From Bacteroidales bacterium (GTDB taxonomy: Bacteria; Bacteroidota; Bacteroidia; Bacteroidales; F082): a DNA stretch of 64,000 nucleotides. Below the pieces are notes generated by a model. It was not told the DNA's origin and did not search any database. It saw only the letters and a list, made by a program, of their open reading frames with translations. The DNA lies in NCBI GenBank assembly GCA_028277395.1, contig JANQGJ010000071.1, positions 1 to 64,000 of the forward strand. Direction: 5' to 3'. The position numbers were made by a program, and so were the translations under genes. Of this stretch, positions 11,159-20,820 are shown piece after piece. Position 1 is the stretch's first letter. Every line of letters starts with the position of its first letter.

Positions 11159-12405
11159 TAATTATTCTTTCTAACCTTATTGTAAAATAGTATGTTTTGA
11201 TGGTCGCAGTTAAATAACTCCAATGATGTATTTAGTAAATCTGATTTACTAATACTTCTGTAAATATCAGACTCAATATTCCATTTATTCGCATCTCCCA
11301 GAAGTTCATAATAGCCAAGGTTCATAGCTTTGGATAATACTGATATTTTAGAGAAAACCAGGTTTGATTCAATCTTGTTTTTAACTTTTTCAAGATCGTA
11401 ATCAGCTACATAACCGGTTGTTAATTTTGATATTTCATTATTTATTCTTGTAACACCTTCCTCCATTGATGTGTTATCCAGAAGCCTGGCTGCTACTATG
11501 AACAATCCATTATCAATGTCACCGGTAATAAATGCATTTACTTCAGAAAATACGTTGTTATTCTTAACAAGTTCCCTGAAAAGTCTTGATGAATTACCAT
11601 TAGAAAGGATATCTGAAATAAGGTCACAATGGTAATATCTTATATCATTTCTTACCGGCATAGGCCAGGCCATATAAATAGCATTTTGTGGGACATTTCT
11701 CCGAACTGATTTTATTCTTTTCTCTGTTTGAACCGGCTCAACAGGATAACTTCTTTCAAACTTCCGGCCGGGTTTTATCGGTCCAAACCATTTCTTAGCC
11801 AGTTTTTCGATTTCAGAAGTATCTACATCGCCGGTTACCGAAAGGATAGCATTGTCGGGATTGTAGTATTTCTCATAGAAGCTTTTAACATGTTGCATTG
11901 ATGCCCTTTCAATATGGCTAATATCTTTACCAATGGTATTCCATCTGTAGGGATGTTTCTTGTAGGCAAGTGGTTTTATTAATAAAAAAGCATCACCAAA
12001 TGGTTGATTCAGATAATTCTGTTTATACTCTTCAATAACAACATTACGTTGTATATCAAGACTTTTCTCAGAAAAAGCCAGATTGTTCATCCTGTCAGAC
12101 TCCAGCCAAAATCCAACTTCAAGATTGTTTTTTGGAACAGTCAGATAATAATTTGTAAAATCAGAGTTGGTAAAGGCGTTGTTTTCACCACCCGCTTTTT
12201 CCAACGGAATATCATATTTCGGAATATTCTTGGTCCCCCCAAACATCAAATGTTCGAACAGATGGGCAAACCCGGTTCTTCTCACGTTTTCATCACGTGA
12301 ACCTACCTTATATATTATGTTCATAGCAGTAACTGGAGTGTTTTTGTCACGATGAACAATAACCCTCAATCCATTACTTAATGTAAAACTATCGAATTCA
12401 ATCAT
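11158..12405 (-). CDS. M16-family zinc peptidase, catalytic subunit
   Basis: The 415-residue protein carries the inverted zinc motif H-L-F-E-H (His48, Glu51, His52) within G-F-A-H-L-F-E-H-L-M-F, and a downstream acidic ligand in V-V-I-E-E-Y-K-Q, as in mitochondrial processing peptidase and bacterial M16B enzymes. The C-terminal half is the second M16 domain. The gene overlaps its inactive partner by one base and is transcribed first. No signal peptide is visible. The substrate is unknown; M16B pairs degrade small unfolded peptides. Confidence 0.93.
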   Translation of the reverse strand: MIEFDSFTLSNGLRVIVHRDKNTPVTAMNIIYKVGSRDENVRRTGFAHLFEHLMFGGTKNIPKYDIPLEKAGGENNAFTNSDFTNYYLTVPKNNLEVGFWLESDRMNNLAFSEKSLDIQRNVVIEEYKQNYLNQPFGDAFLLIKPLAYKKHPYRWNTIGKDISHIERASMQHVKSFYEKYYNPDNAILSVTGDVDTSEIEKLAKKWFGPIKPGRKFERSYPVEPVQTEKRIKSVRRNVPQNAIYMAWPMPVRNDIRYYHCDLISDILSNGNSSRLFRELVKNNNVFSEVNAFITGDIDNGLFIVAARLLDNTSMEEGVTRINNEISKLTTGYVADYDLEKVKNKIESNLVFSKISVLSKAMNLGYYELLGDANKWNIESDIYRSISKSDLLNTSLELFNCDHQNILFYNKVRKNN

Positions 12406-12602
12406 TATAACTGAAGATATAACAATCCAGATTAAATCAGGATCAGTATGTTAATTTGTCCTTTTTAACAGGATCAGCAAACATAAGGATATAACTTGTA
12501 AACGAGCCAAATATTTTGTCAGGATTATGAAATAATTAATATTTTTGTTACTGTAAAAGTGACTAAAGTTTTATAATAATAACACATTAATATTTGATTG
12601 AA

Positions 12603-13883
12603 ATGGTAAGAGATCAGAAAATATTTGACCTGATAAAGCTTGAGAAAGAGCGTCAGATGCATGGTATTGAGTTAATTGCTTCTGAGAATTTCGTCAGCGA
12701 ACAGGTTCTTGAAGCAATGGGCTCTGTTATGACTAATAAATATGCCGAAGGATATCCGGGAAAAAGATATTACGGTGGTTGTGAAATTGTTGATCAGAGT
12801 GAGCAAATTGCCATTGACAGAGCATGTGAACTGTTTGATGCTGAGTACGCTAACGTTCAACCCCATTCAGGAGCACAGGCAAACATGGCAGTATTTCTGG
12901 CCTGCCTCAAACCAGGTGATACATTTATGGGTCTGGATTTATCACATGGCGGTCACTTATCACATGGATCGTTTGTAAATTCATCTGGAATACTATATAA
13001 TCCGATTGCATATGAGGTGAAGGAAGAAACCGGTATTGTTGATTACGATGAAATGGAGAAACTTGCCTTAAAAGAAAAACCAAAAATGATCATTGCCGGA
13101 GCTTCTGCTTATTCACGTGACTGGGATTATGAACGAATGAGAAATATTGCCGATCAGGTTGATGCTATTCTCATGGCAGATATTGCTCATCCTGCAGGAT
13201 TGATTGCCAAAGGTATTCTTAATGATCCGATCGAGCATTGTCATATTGTTACAACAACAACCCACAAAACACTAAGAGGCCCAAGAGGTGGTATGATATT
13301 AATGGGAGAAGATTTTGAGAACCCATGGGGATTAAAAACTCCGAAAGGTGTTACGAAAATGATGTCTGCCGTACTTAACTCAGCCGTATTCCCAGGAATA
13401 CAGGGTGGCCCGCTGGAGCATGTTATTGCTGGTAAAGCAGTAGCATTTGGAGAAGCCTTATCAGACAGCTATTTTGAATATATACTGCAGGTTAAGAAGA
13501 ATGCTGAAGTTATGGCTAATGCATTTACATCAAGAGGATACAAAGTTATATCAGGTGGTACAGATAACCACTTAATGCTGATCGACCTGAGAAGTAAATT
13601 CCCTGATGTTACCGGTAAGATTGTTGAAAATACATTGGTGAAAGCCGATATTACAATTAATAAAAATATGGTGCCATTTGATAGTCGTTCTCCTTTCCAA
13701 ACAAGTGGATTACGAGTTGGAACACCGGCTATTACAACACGTGGTCTGAAGGAAGATCATATGGAGCCTATTGTTGAACTGGTTGACGAAGTTATCTCAA
13801 ATCTTGAAAACACTCAGGTTCTTGAGTCTGTTAAGAGTCGTGTAAACAAAATGATGAGAGACTTCCCGCTGTTCGGTTATTAG
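12603..13883 (+). CDS. glyA: Serine hydroxymethyltransferase
   Basis: This PLP enzyme interconverts serine plus tetrahydrofolate with glycine plus methylene-THF, supplying one-carbon units for purines and thymidylate. The PLP-binding lysine is Lys222 in [14 protein letters not shown]. The N-terminal E-L-I-A-S-E-N-F and the Y-A-E-G-Y-P-G-x-R-Y-Y-G-G signatures are intact. The open frame extends upstream to a TTG at 12594, but the ATG at 12603 (M-V-R-D-Q) gives 426 residues, the normal length. It is divergent from the M16 pair and appears to be transcribed alone, with a 238-bp gap before sixA. Confidence 0.97.
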   Translation: MVRDQKIFDLIKLEKERQMHGIELIASENFVSEQVLEAMGSVMTNKYAEGYPGKRYYGGCEIVDQSEQIAIDRACELFDAEYANVQPHSGAQANMAVFLACLKPGDTFMGLDLSHGGHLSHGSFVNSSGILYNPIAYEVKEETGIVDYDEMEKLALKEKPKMIIAGASAYSRDWDYERMRNIADQVDAILMADIAHPAGLIAKGILNDPIEHCHIVTTTTHKTLRGPRGGMILMGEDFENPWGLKTPKGVTKMMSAVLNSAVFPGIQGGPLEHVIAGKAVAFGEALSDSYFEYILQVKKNAEVMANAFTSRGYKVISGGTDNHLMLIDLRSKFPDVTGKIVENTLVKADITINKNMVPFDSRSPFQTSGLRVGTPAITTRGLKEDHMEPIVELVDEVISNLENTQVLESVKSRVNKMMRDFPLFGY

Positions 13884-14047
13884 TACTTAACATACTGCTG
13901 TTTAACGTAATTGATCTGTAAATCAGATTTATTATACCTCTTTTTAGTAGTTTTGCTATTATTCTAATTGTATTGACTTAACATTAGGTTAACAATACTA
14001 TTAATTGTTTTATCTATTGTTGTACTAATTAATTGGTCGATACAATA

Positions 14048-14076
14048 ATATCATTTGGTAAATTATCAAATGATAT
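14048..14076. promoter_or_regulatory. Perfect 10-bp inverted repeat upstream of sixA
   Basis: ATATCATTTG (14048-14057) and its exact complement (14067-14076) flank a 9-nt AT-rich loop, 46 bp upstream of the sixA start. It could be a dimeric regulator operator or an RNA hairpin. It has no T-tract directly after it. No regulator can be named. Confidence 0.4.
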
Positions 14077-14077
14077 T

Positions 14078-14100
14078 CAGGTTTTATAAGCCTGGTTTTT
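14078..14100 (+). terminator. Weak terminator-like hairpin between glyA and sixA
   Basis: CAGGTT and AA-G-CCTG form a short bulged stem around a 4-nt loop, followed by a five-T run. It lies about 195 bp after glyA and 22 bp before the sixA ATG, so it could end glyA read-through or attenuate sixA-ppk1. The stem is short and the call is tentative. Confidence 0.3.
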
Positions 14101-14121
14101 ATATCATAAAATTGTTAACTA

Positions 14122-14616
14122 ATGAAACAACTAACTATCGTAAGACATGCTAAATCAGCATGGGACAACATCGACCTGTCTGATCACGACAGACCTCTAA
14201 AATCAACAGGAATTAAGAAAACCAGGAAAATAATTAACTTCTTGAACAGTAAGAATTTTTCACCTGATCTTATTCTCACAAGTTCTGCGGTAAGAGCATG
14301 TGAAACAGCAAATATGATCGCTGATGGCATCGGATATGAAAAGAATTTGGTTAAGAATACAAGATCACTTTATCACGCAGGTGTTGATGATATTTATACG
14401 GAGGTTTTTGCAATTGATAATTCTGTTAACTCGGTAATGCTGGTTGCGCATAATCCTACATTAACTGATTTTGTAAATGAATTTGTACTTCCGGAAATTG
14501 ATAATCTACCAACAACAGGTACAGTTTGTATTGAATTTGAAACTGATAACTGGGAAAAGATCTCTGATGCAGAGTATAAAGTTAAATTTGTTGTTTTTCC
14601 AAGAATGTTAGACTGA
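14122..14616 (+). CDS. sixA: SixA-type phosphohistidine phosphatase
   Basis: The 164-residue protein belongs to the histidine phosphatase superfamily. The catalytic motif V-R-H-A-K-S-A-W (His9) is the RHG variant typical of SixA, and the second catalytic histidine is in M-L-V-A-H-N-P-T-L. SixA enzymes remove phosphate from histidine in phosphotransfer proteins. The stop overlaps the ppk1 start (TGATG), so the two are translationally coupled; a link to polyphosphate or phosphate signalling is suggested by this arrangement and not shown by the sequence. Confidence 0.9.
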   Translation: MKQLTIVRHAKSAWDNIDLSDHDRPLKSTGIKKTRKIINFLNSKNFSPDLILTSSAVRACETANMIADGIGYEKNLVKNTRSLYHAGVDDIYTEVFAIDNSVNSVMLVAHNPTLTDFVNEFVLPEIDNLPTTGTVCIEFETDNWEKISDAEYKVKFVVFPRMLD

Positions 14617-16673
14617 TGATCAGATCAAAGAGATTAATAAACAGGGAATTGTCCTGGCTCCATTTCAATGAAAGAGTTTTACAGGAAGCAATGGATGCTC
14701 ATAATCCGGTTATTGAAAGACTCAAATTTCTTGGTATTTATTCGAATAACAGGGACGAGTTTTTCAGGGTCAGGGTTGCTACACTTAAGCGAATGGCTCA
14801 AATTGAAAAGAGAAAGGAATCATTGCCTGCTGTTCCTGCTTCCAAAGTACTTAAACAAATTCATGACATGGTTGAGCAACAGGAAGAGAAGTTTAATGCA
14901 ACATTTGCCTTAATACAAGAGGAACTAAAGAAGCATAGTATTATTTTCCTTGATGAAACCAATTTAACTCAGGAGCAGGGAGCATTTGTTCATGAATTTT
15001 TTATCTCAGAAGTTGTTCCAAGTCTTTTCCCCATTATGCTGAAAAATCTTGAAACATCTGATGCATTGCAGGATAATGCCATATACCTGGCAGTTCACCT
15101 GAAAGATTCGGGTAAAAAGAAGGATGATGATTTTGCACTTATTATGGTTCCAACACATGTATTATCAAGGTTTCTGCTGATACCTTCCAGTGATGAGAAT
15201 AATTATGTTATCATGCTGGATGATGTAATGAGGTACTGTATGAACGACATATTTGCACCGTTTGGTTTTAATACATTCAACTCATATACCATTAAGTTTA
15301 CACGTGATGCCGAACTCGATATTGATAATGATATTTCCAAAAGCTTCATTGATCAGATGAGCGATAGTGTTAAGAAAAGAAAGAAAGGAGTACCTGTTCG
15401 ATTTGTTTACGATGAAAATATTCCGGAAGCATTTTTGAGCAGACTATTGAAGAAGCTTGATATTACCGGTGCAGATAATCTAAGAGGAGGGGGAAAGTAC
15501 CATAATTTTAAGGATTTTATGTCTTTTCCGAAAATTGGTTCCAAAAACCTGATATATTCTAAGGAATTACCATTACCACATCCATTATTGAAACCGGGCA
15601 AGAGTATTTTACGTGCCATACGTGAACAGGATGTCATGTTACATTTTCCGTATCAGTCGTTTCAGTACATTGTTGACTTGCTGCGTGAAGCTTCCATAGA
15701 TCCGAAAGTAAGGGCGATTAAAATGACATTTTACCGGGCAGCACGTGATTCCAACGTAATTAATGCTCTTATTAATGCAGCACGTAATGGCAAATCAGTG
15801 ACGGTATTTCTTGAAATACAGGCAAGGTTTGATGAAAAAGCAAATATTTACTGGACCAGAAAACTCACCGAAGAAGGTGTGAAAATCATTAAAACACTTC
15901 CCGGCTACAAAGTTCACAGTAAACTTCTGCTAATAAGAAGAAAAGAAGGAGGCAGAAATCGTTATTATGCTAACTTAAGTACGGGGAATTTTAATGAGTC
16001 GACTGCAAAAGTTTATGCTGATGACAGCCTTATTACTGCAAATCAGGATATTGGCAGAGAAGTTAATATGCTGTTTCATTTATTTGAAATGCCATATAAT
16101 CCACCAAAATTCAGCCATTTACTCATTGCACCATACCAACTTCGAAATAGTTTCAATAAACTTTTGAATACTGAAATCAGAAATGCTAAAGCAGGAAAAG
16201 AAGCATGGGTTATATTAAAATTAAACAACATTGTTGATAAGAAAATTGTAAATAAGCTGTATCAGGCTTCCAGGGCCGGTGTGAAAATAGATATTATTTG
16301 CAGAGGTATTTGTGTTCTTGTCCCCGGAATAACAGGCACAAGTGATAATATTAATGTAATAAGCATTGTTGATAAATATCTGGAACATTCCAGGATACAG
16401 GTATTTGCAAACGGAGGTAAACCTCTTTATTATATTTCATCAGCTGACTGGATGGTAAGAAATTTTGACCATCGTTTTGAAACAGCATGTCCGGTATATG
16501 ATCCATTGATCCAGAAAGAGATCATGGATATTCTGCAAATTCAGTTAAATGACAACATTAAAGCACGTAAAGTGAATACCAGTCACATAAATGAATATGT
16601 TGGAAGAAATGATGGGGATGAAAATTTCAGGTCACAGTTTGAAACATACACTTATCTTAAAGCCAAAGTATAG
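14616..16673 (+). CDS. ppk1: Polyphosphate kinase 1
   Basis: PPK1 reversibly polymerises the gamma-phosphate of ATP into inorganic polyphosphate. The 685-residue length matches the family. The N domain starts with R-E-L-S-W-L-H-F-N-E-R-V. The autophosphorylated histidine is His434 in Y-K-V-H-S-K-L, and the second catalytic histidine is His591 in Y-L-E-H-S-R-I, followed by the S-S-A-D-W-M signature. It overlaps sixA by one base and is the second gene of that operon. A 119-bp gap with its own -7 element separates it from the following TPR gene. Confidence 0.97.
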   Translation: MIRSKRLINRELSWLHFNERVLQEAMDAHNPVIERLKFLGIYSNNRDEFFRVRVATLKRMAQIEKRKESLPAVPASKVLKQIHDMVEQQEEKFNATFALIQEELKKHSIIFLDETNLTQEQGAFVHEFFISEVVPSLFPIMLKNLETSDALQDNAIYLAVHLKDSGKKKDDDFALIMVPTHVLSRFLLIPSSDENNYVIMLDDVMRYCMNDIFAPFGFNTFNSYTIKFTRDAELDIDNDISKSFIDQMSDSVKKRKKGVPVRFVYDENIPEAFLSRLLKKLDITGADNLRGGGKYHNFKDFMSFPKIGSKNLIYSKELPLPHPLLKPGKSILRAIREQDVMLHFPYQSFQYIVDLLREASIDPKVRAIKMTFYRAARDSNVINALINAARNGKSVTVFLEIQARFDEKANIYWTRKLTEEGVKIIKTLPGYKVHSKLLLIRRKEGGRNRYYANLSTGNFNESTAKVYADDSLITANQDIGREVNMLFHLFEMPYNPPKFSHLLIAPYQLRNSFNKLLNTEIRNAKAGKEAWVILKLNNIVDKKIVNKLYQASRAGVKIDIICRGICVLVPGITGTSDNINVISIVDKYLEHSRIQVFANGGKPLYYISSADWMVRNFDHRFETACPVYDPLIQKEIMDILQIQLNDNIKARKVNTSHINEYVGRNDGDENFRSQFETYTYLKAKV

Positions 16674-16746
16674 AAGAACTGTATTTTTGATAGTTAAAAT
16701 ATCCTAAACAAGATCAGCATCCGCAAAACGGGACTTATGATTGTAG

Positions 16747-16754
16747 TATATTTG
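16747..16754 (+). promoter_or_regulatory. TAnnTTTG-type -7 element of the TPR gene
   Basis: TATATTTG matches the Bacteroidota -7 consensus and lies 39 bp upstream of the TPR-protein ATG at 16793. No TTTG is evident at -33. Confidence 0.4.
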
Positions 16755-16792
16755 CACATGCCACAATTCATGTTAATTGTATTTAATCAATA

Positions 16793-18805
16793 ATGAAAAA
16801 CATATTGCACAGAAATAAGCGTATTATATTGATTGTAATCCCACTGTTGTTATTTTTTAATGCTTTTACACAGATTAACTATGAGCATTTTATCAGGAAA
16901 GGCCAAAATGAACTTCAAAATGAAAAGTATCTTGATGCTATAAAAAGTTTCAACATTGCGTTAAGTTCAAAACAGGAAGGTTTTGAGGCTTATTTTTTAA
17001 GAGGAATAGCCAAATACAGTCTTGGTGATTATCGGGGAGCTGTAAATGACTTTACAAAAACAGTTGGACTTCACCCTTTATATGCGCGGGCTTACCAGTA
17101 TCGTGGTATATCATACGACAGATTACTGGATTATGCTCATGCGGTCAGGGATTTCAATAAAGCACTTGAAATTGATCCCTTTAATCCTGATATATTTCTG
17201 GCACGAGGTGATACGAAAATGCATTTGCGTGATTTTGAAGGTGCTGTTGAGGACTTCTCTTCATCAATTAACCTTAAGAACAATGTTGCATCAGCCTGGT
17301 TAAACAGAGGAATTGCAAAACATTTCTTAAATGATAATATTGGTGCACTTGAAGATATTAACAAATCAATACATCTTGATTATTTTAATGTTGAGGCATG
17401 GGTGAAAAGAGGTATGATAAAGTATGAGATTGACAGCCTGAATTCGGCTCTTGATGATTATAATCATGCCATTAAACTTGATGATGAGAATCCATATGTT
17501 TATTTTCAGCGGGCGCTGACATATTTAAAACTTAATGACACTACAAATGCTATAGATAATTATAATAAAGTTCTGGAATATGATCCGAACAATGCATTAA
17601 CATATTACAATTTAGCCATAGTTTATAGTTCCGGAAAGAAATTTAATGAGGCTATAAAAGCATATAATGAGGTAACAAGGATAAACCCGTATAATGTTTA
17701 TACCTATTATAATCTGGGTAATATTTATTATTTAATGGAAGAGTTCGAAAACGCAGAATCTAACTTTTCAACAGCGATCGAAATATTCCCTGATTTTGCA
17801 GGAGCATATATAAACCGTTCAGCAGCCAGGGAGGCATTAAATGACAAAAAAGGAGCTCTTAAGGACAGAAATAGGGCTCAGGATATTATTGCGGCTGCAA
17901 ATAATGATGATGATGATCCCGGTGTATTATACAGCAGGTATGCGGATTCATCATATTTCAACAAAATCATAGAATTTGAAGCTGACTTTGTTAATGGTAA
18001 TATGCAGAAAGGACGAATTCAGTTCAACAGAATTAATATTGTACCCAAATCAAACTTTTACCTGATCTATGCATTTGACCTTCCAGATTCCATATATATG
18101 AAATACAAACAGTACGAATATTATGATGAGAATATTTCAGCTTTTAATGCCGATAATAAACTGGGGATAAGGTTTGTGTTCACAACCAGGGACTGGCCAG
18201 TAACACAGGAAACTGCATTACAGGAGTTACAACGAATCGATAGTACAATACTGATCAAAGGTGATACTGCCGGGGCGTATTTCCTGAAAGGGGTTATTAA
18301 CAGTATGTTGCAGAATTATTCAACTGCAATAAATGCTTACGATGTTGCCCTTGAAATTGATCCCGGTATTTCATATGCATTATTAAACAGGGGGACCATA
18401 AGGTATGAGATGGATGAATTCATTTATTCCGACAGTAAATATACAAATTCAATAACCATAAGCAGAGGAGCATTTTCCGGAAAACCAAATGAAGCAATAA
18501 AACCACCTGATCACATAGAAGTTTTGAAAGACTTTGACAAAGTAATTGCACAAAATCCCGGTTTACCTTTCGTATATTATAACAGGGCAAATGTAAAACT
18601 AACTTTAAAGAAATTCCAAAGAGCAATTGATGACTATTCGATGGCGATTAAACTTCAGCCAACACTTGCAGAGGCTTATTATAACAGAGCTCTCACTCTT
18701 TTATACGTTGATGAACCAAAACTTGCATGCAAGGATCTAAGCAAAGCCGGTGAGCTGGGAATTACCGAAGCCTATAATGTTATAAAGAGATTTTGTAATA
18801 AATAG
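16793..18805 (+). CDS. Secreted tetratricopeptide-repeat protein
   Basis: The 670-residue protein has a hydrophobic signal segment (about residues 8-25, ending N-A-F-T-Q) and many TPR motifs: roughly nine in tandem between residues 30 and 370 (recurring A-Y-x-x-R-G, A-I-x-D-Y/F-N-K-A-L-E-I-D-P) and three or more between 480 and 670. The linker (about 375-480) has an acidic N-N-D-D-D-D-P patch and no recognised fold. TPRs are protein-interaction scaffolds; here the protein should act in the periplasm or at the outer membrane. The partner is unknown. It converges with purA. Confidence 0.88.
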   Translation: MKNILHRNKRIILIVIPLLLFFNAFTQINYEHFIRKGQNELQNEKYLDAIKSFNIALSSKQEGFEAYFLRGIAKYSLGDYRGAVNDFTKTVGLHPLYARAYQYRGISYDRLLDYAHAVRDFNKALEIDPFNPDIFLARGDTKMHLRDFEGAVEDFSSSINLKNNVASAWLNRGIAKHFLNDNIGALEDINKSIHLDYFNVEAWVKRGMIKYEIDSLNSALDDYNHAIKLDDENPYVYFQRALTYLKLNDTTNAIDNYNKVLEYDPNNALTYYNLAIVYSSGKKFNEAIKAYNEVTRINPYNVYTYYNLGNIYYLMEEFENAESNFSTAIEIFPDFAGAYINRSAAREALNDKKGALKDRNRAQDIIAAANNDDDDPGVLYSRYADSSYFNKIIEFEADFVNGNMQKGRIQFNRINIVPKSNFYLIYAFDLPDSIYMKYKQYEYYDENISAFNADNKLGIRFVFTTRDWPVTQETALQELQRIDSTILIKGDTAGAYFLKGVINSMLQNYSTAINAYDVALEIDPGISYALLNRGTIRYEMDEFIYSDSKYTNSITISRGAFSGKPNEAIKPPDHIEVLKDFDKVIAQNPGLPFVYYNRANVKLTLKKFQRAIDDYSMAIKLQPTLAEAYYNRALTLLYVDEPKLACKDLSKAGELGITEAYNVIKRFCNK

Positions 18806-18853
18806 GTTTCAAAATTAATGATTCATATCATCAAATTGAATTCAACTACATTG

Positions 18854-20161
<1,308 letters not shown>

Positions 20162-20195
20162 TTAGTTTGAAATAAATATTTGTTAAATGCACACT

Positions 20196-20223
20196 AAAAA
20201 ACCCTGTATGTAAAACAGGGTTT
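20196..20223 (-). terminator. Hairpin terminator/attenuator between fur and purA
   Basis: AAACCCTGT (20199-20207) and its exact complement ACAGGGTTT (20215-20223) form a 9-bp stem with a 7-nt loop. On the minus strand the stem runs into six T residues, a good intrinsic terminator for the fur transcript. A TACCTTTG -7 element lies immediately upstream (20232-20239), so the same hairpin would be at the very 5' end of a purA transcript started there. Confidence 0.75.
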
Positions 20224-20231
20224 ACTATATG

Positions 20232-20239
20232 CAAAGGTA
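20232..20239 (-). promoter_or_regulatory. TAnnTTTG-type -7 element for purA
   Basis: The minus strand reads TACCTTTG, matching the consensus, 86 bp upstream of the purA ATG. The predicted start falls just before the hairpin at 20199-20223. No good -33 element was found. Confidence 0.35.
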
Positions 20240-20292
20240 ATAATTTGCCTGTTAGCGAAAAAAATAGTTATTAATATTTACTAACCGTATAG

Positions 20293-20754
20293 TTAGCTTT
20301 TCTTTTTATGGGTACTGCATTTACCGTAAAATGTAAGAGAATGGTAGGCAACTTCAACACCAAGCAGTTCCTCAACAGATTTTTGTATTTCGTGAATTCG
20401 CGGATCACAAAACTCAAGTACTTTACCGTCGGTAGTACATACGAAATGATCATGTTGTTTGTACTTGAAAGATCTTTCAAACTGAGCACAATTATTTCCA
20501 AATTGATGTTTGGTAACAAGATTACAATCTAATAGTAGCTCAATAGTATTATAAAGTGTAGCCCTGCTTACTCGGTATTTGTTGTTTTTCATCCTGATAT
20601 AAAGAGTCTCAATGTCAAAATGACCCTCAGTCTCATATATCTCTTTAAGGATTGTATATCTCTCTGGTGTTTTTCTGTAACCTCTTGATTCCAAGTGTTC
20701 TGTGAAGAGTTGCTTTACAGATTCATATGTATCTTTCTTATTTACTGATTTCAT
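20293..20754 (-). CDS. Fur-family metal-responsive transcriptional regulator
   Basis: The 153-residue protein has the Fur winged helix (about residues 20-90: [21 protein letters not shown]) and the metal-binding dimerisation domain starting at H-D-H-F-V-C. In Fur the following segment is usually C-x-x-C; here it is C-T-T-D-G, and only isolated cysteines follow (E-F-C-D-P, Y-G-K-C-S), so the usual Cys4 structural zinc site looks incomplete. Fur-type proteins repress iron, zinc or peroxide-defence genes; the exact metal cannot be read here. It is followed by an intrinsic terminator. Confidence 0.9.
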   Translation of the reverse strand: MKSVNKKDTYESVKQLFTEHLESRGYRKTPERYTILKEIYETEGHFDIETLYIRMKNNKYRVSRATLYNTIELLLDCNLVTKHQFGNNCAQFERSFKYKQHDHFVCTTDGKVLEFCDPRIHEIQKSVEELLGVEVAYHSLTFYGKCSTHKKKS

Positions 20755-20820
20755 GCCCGGATATTTTGGCGTAAAATTAAGAAAATTCTTTATTTAGTTT
20801 AAGTATAAATAATAAAATTG

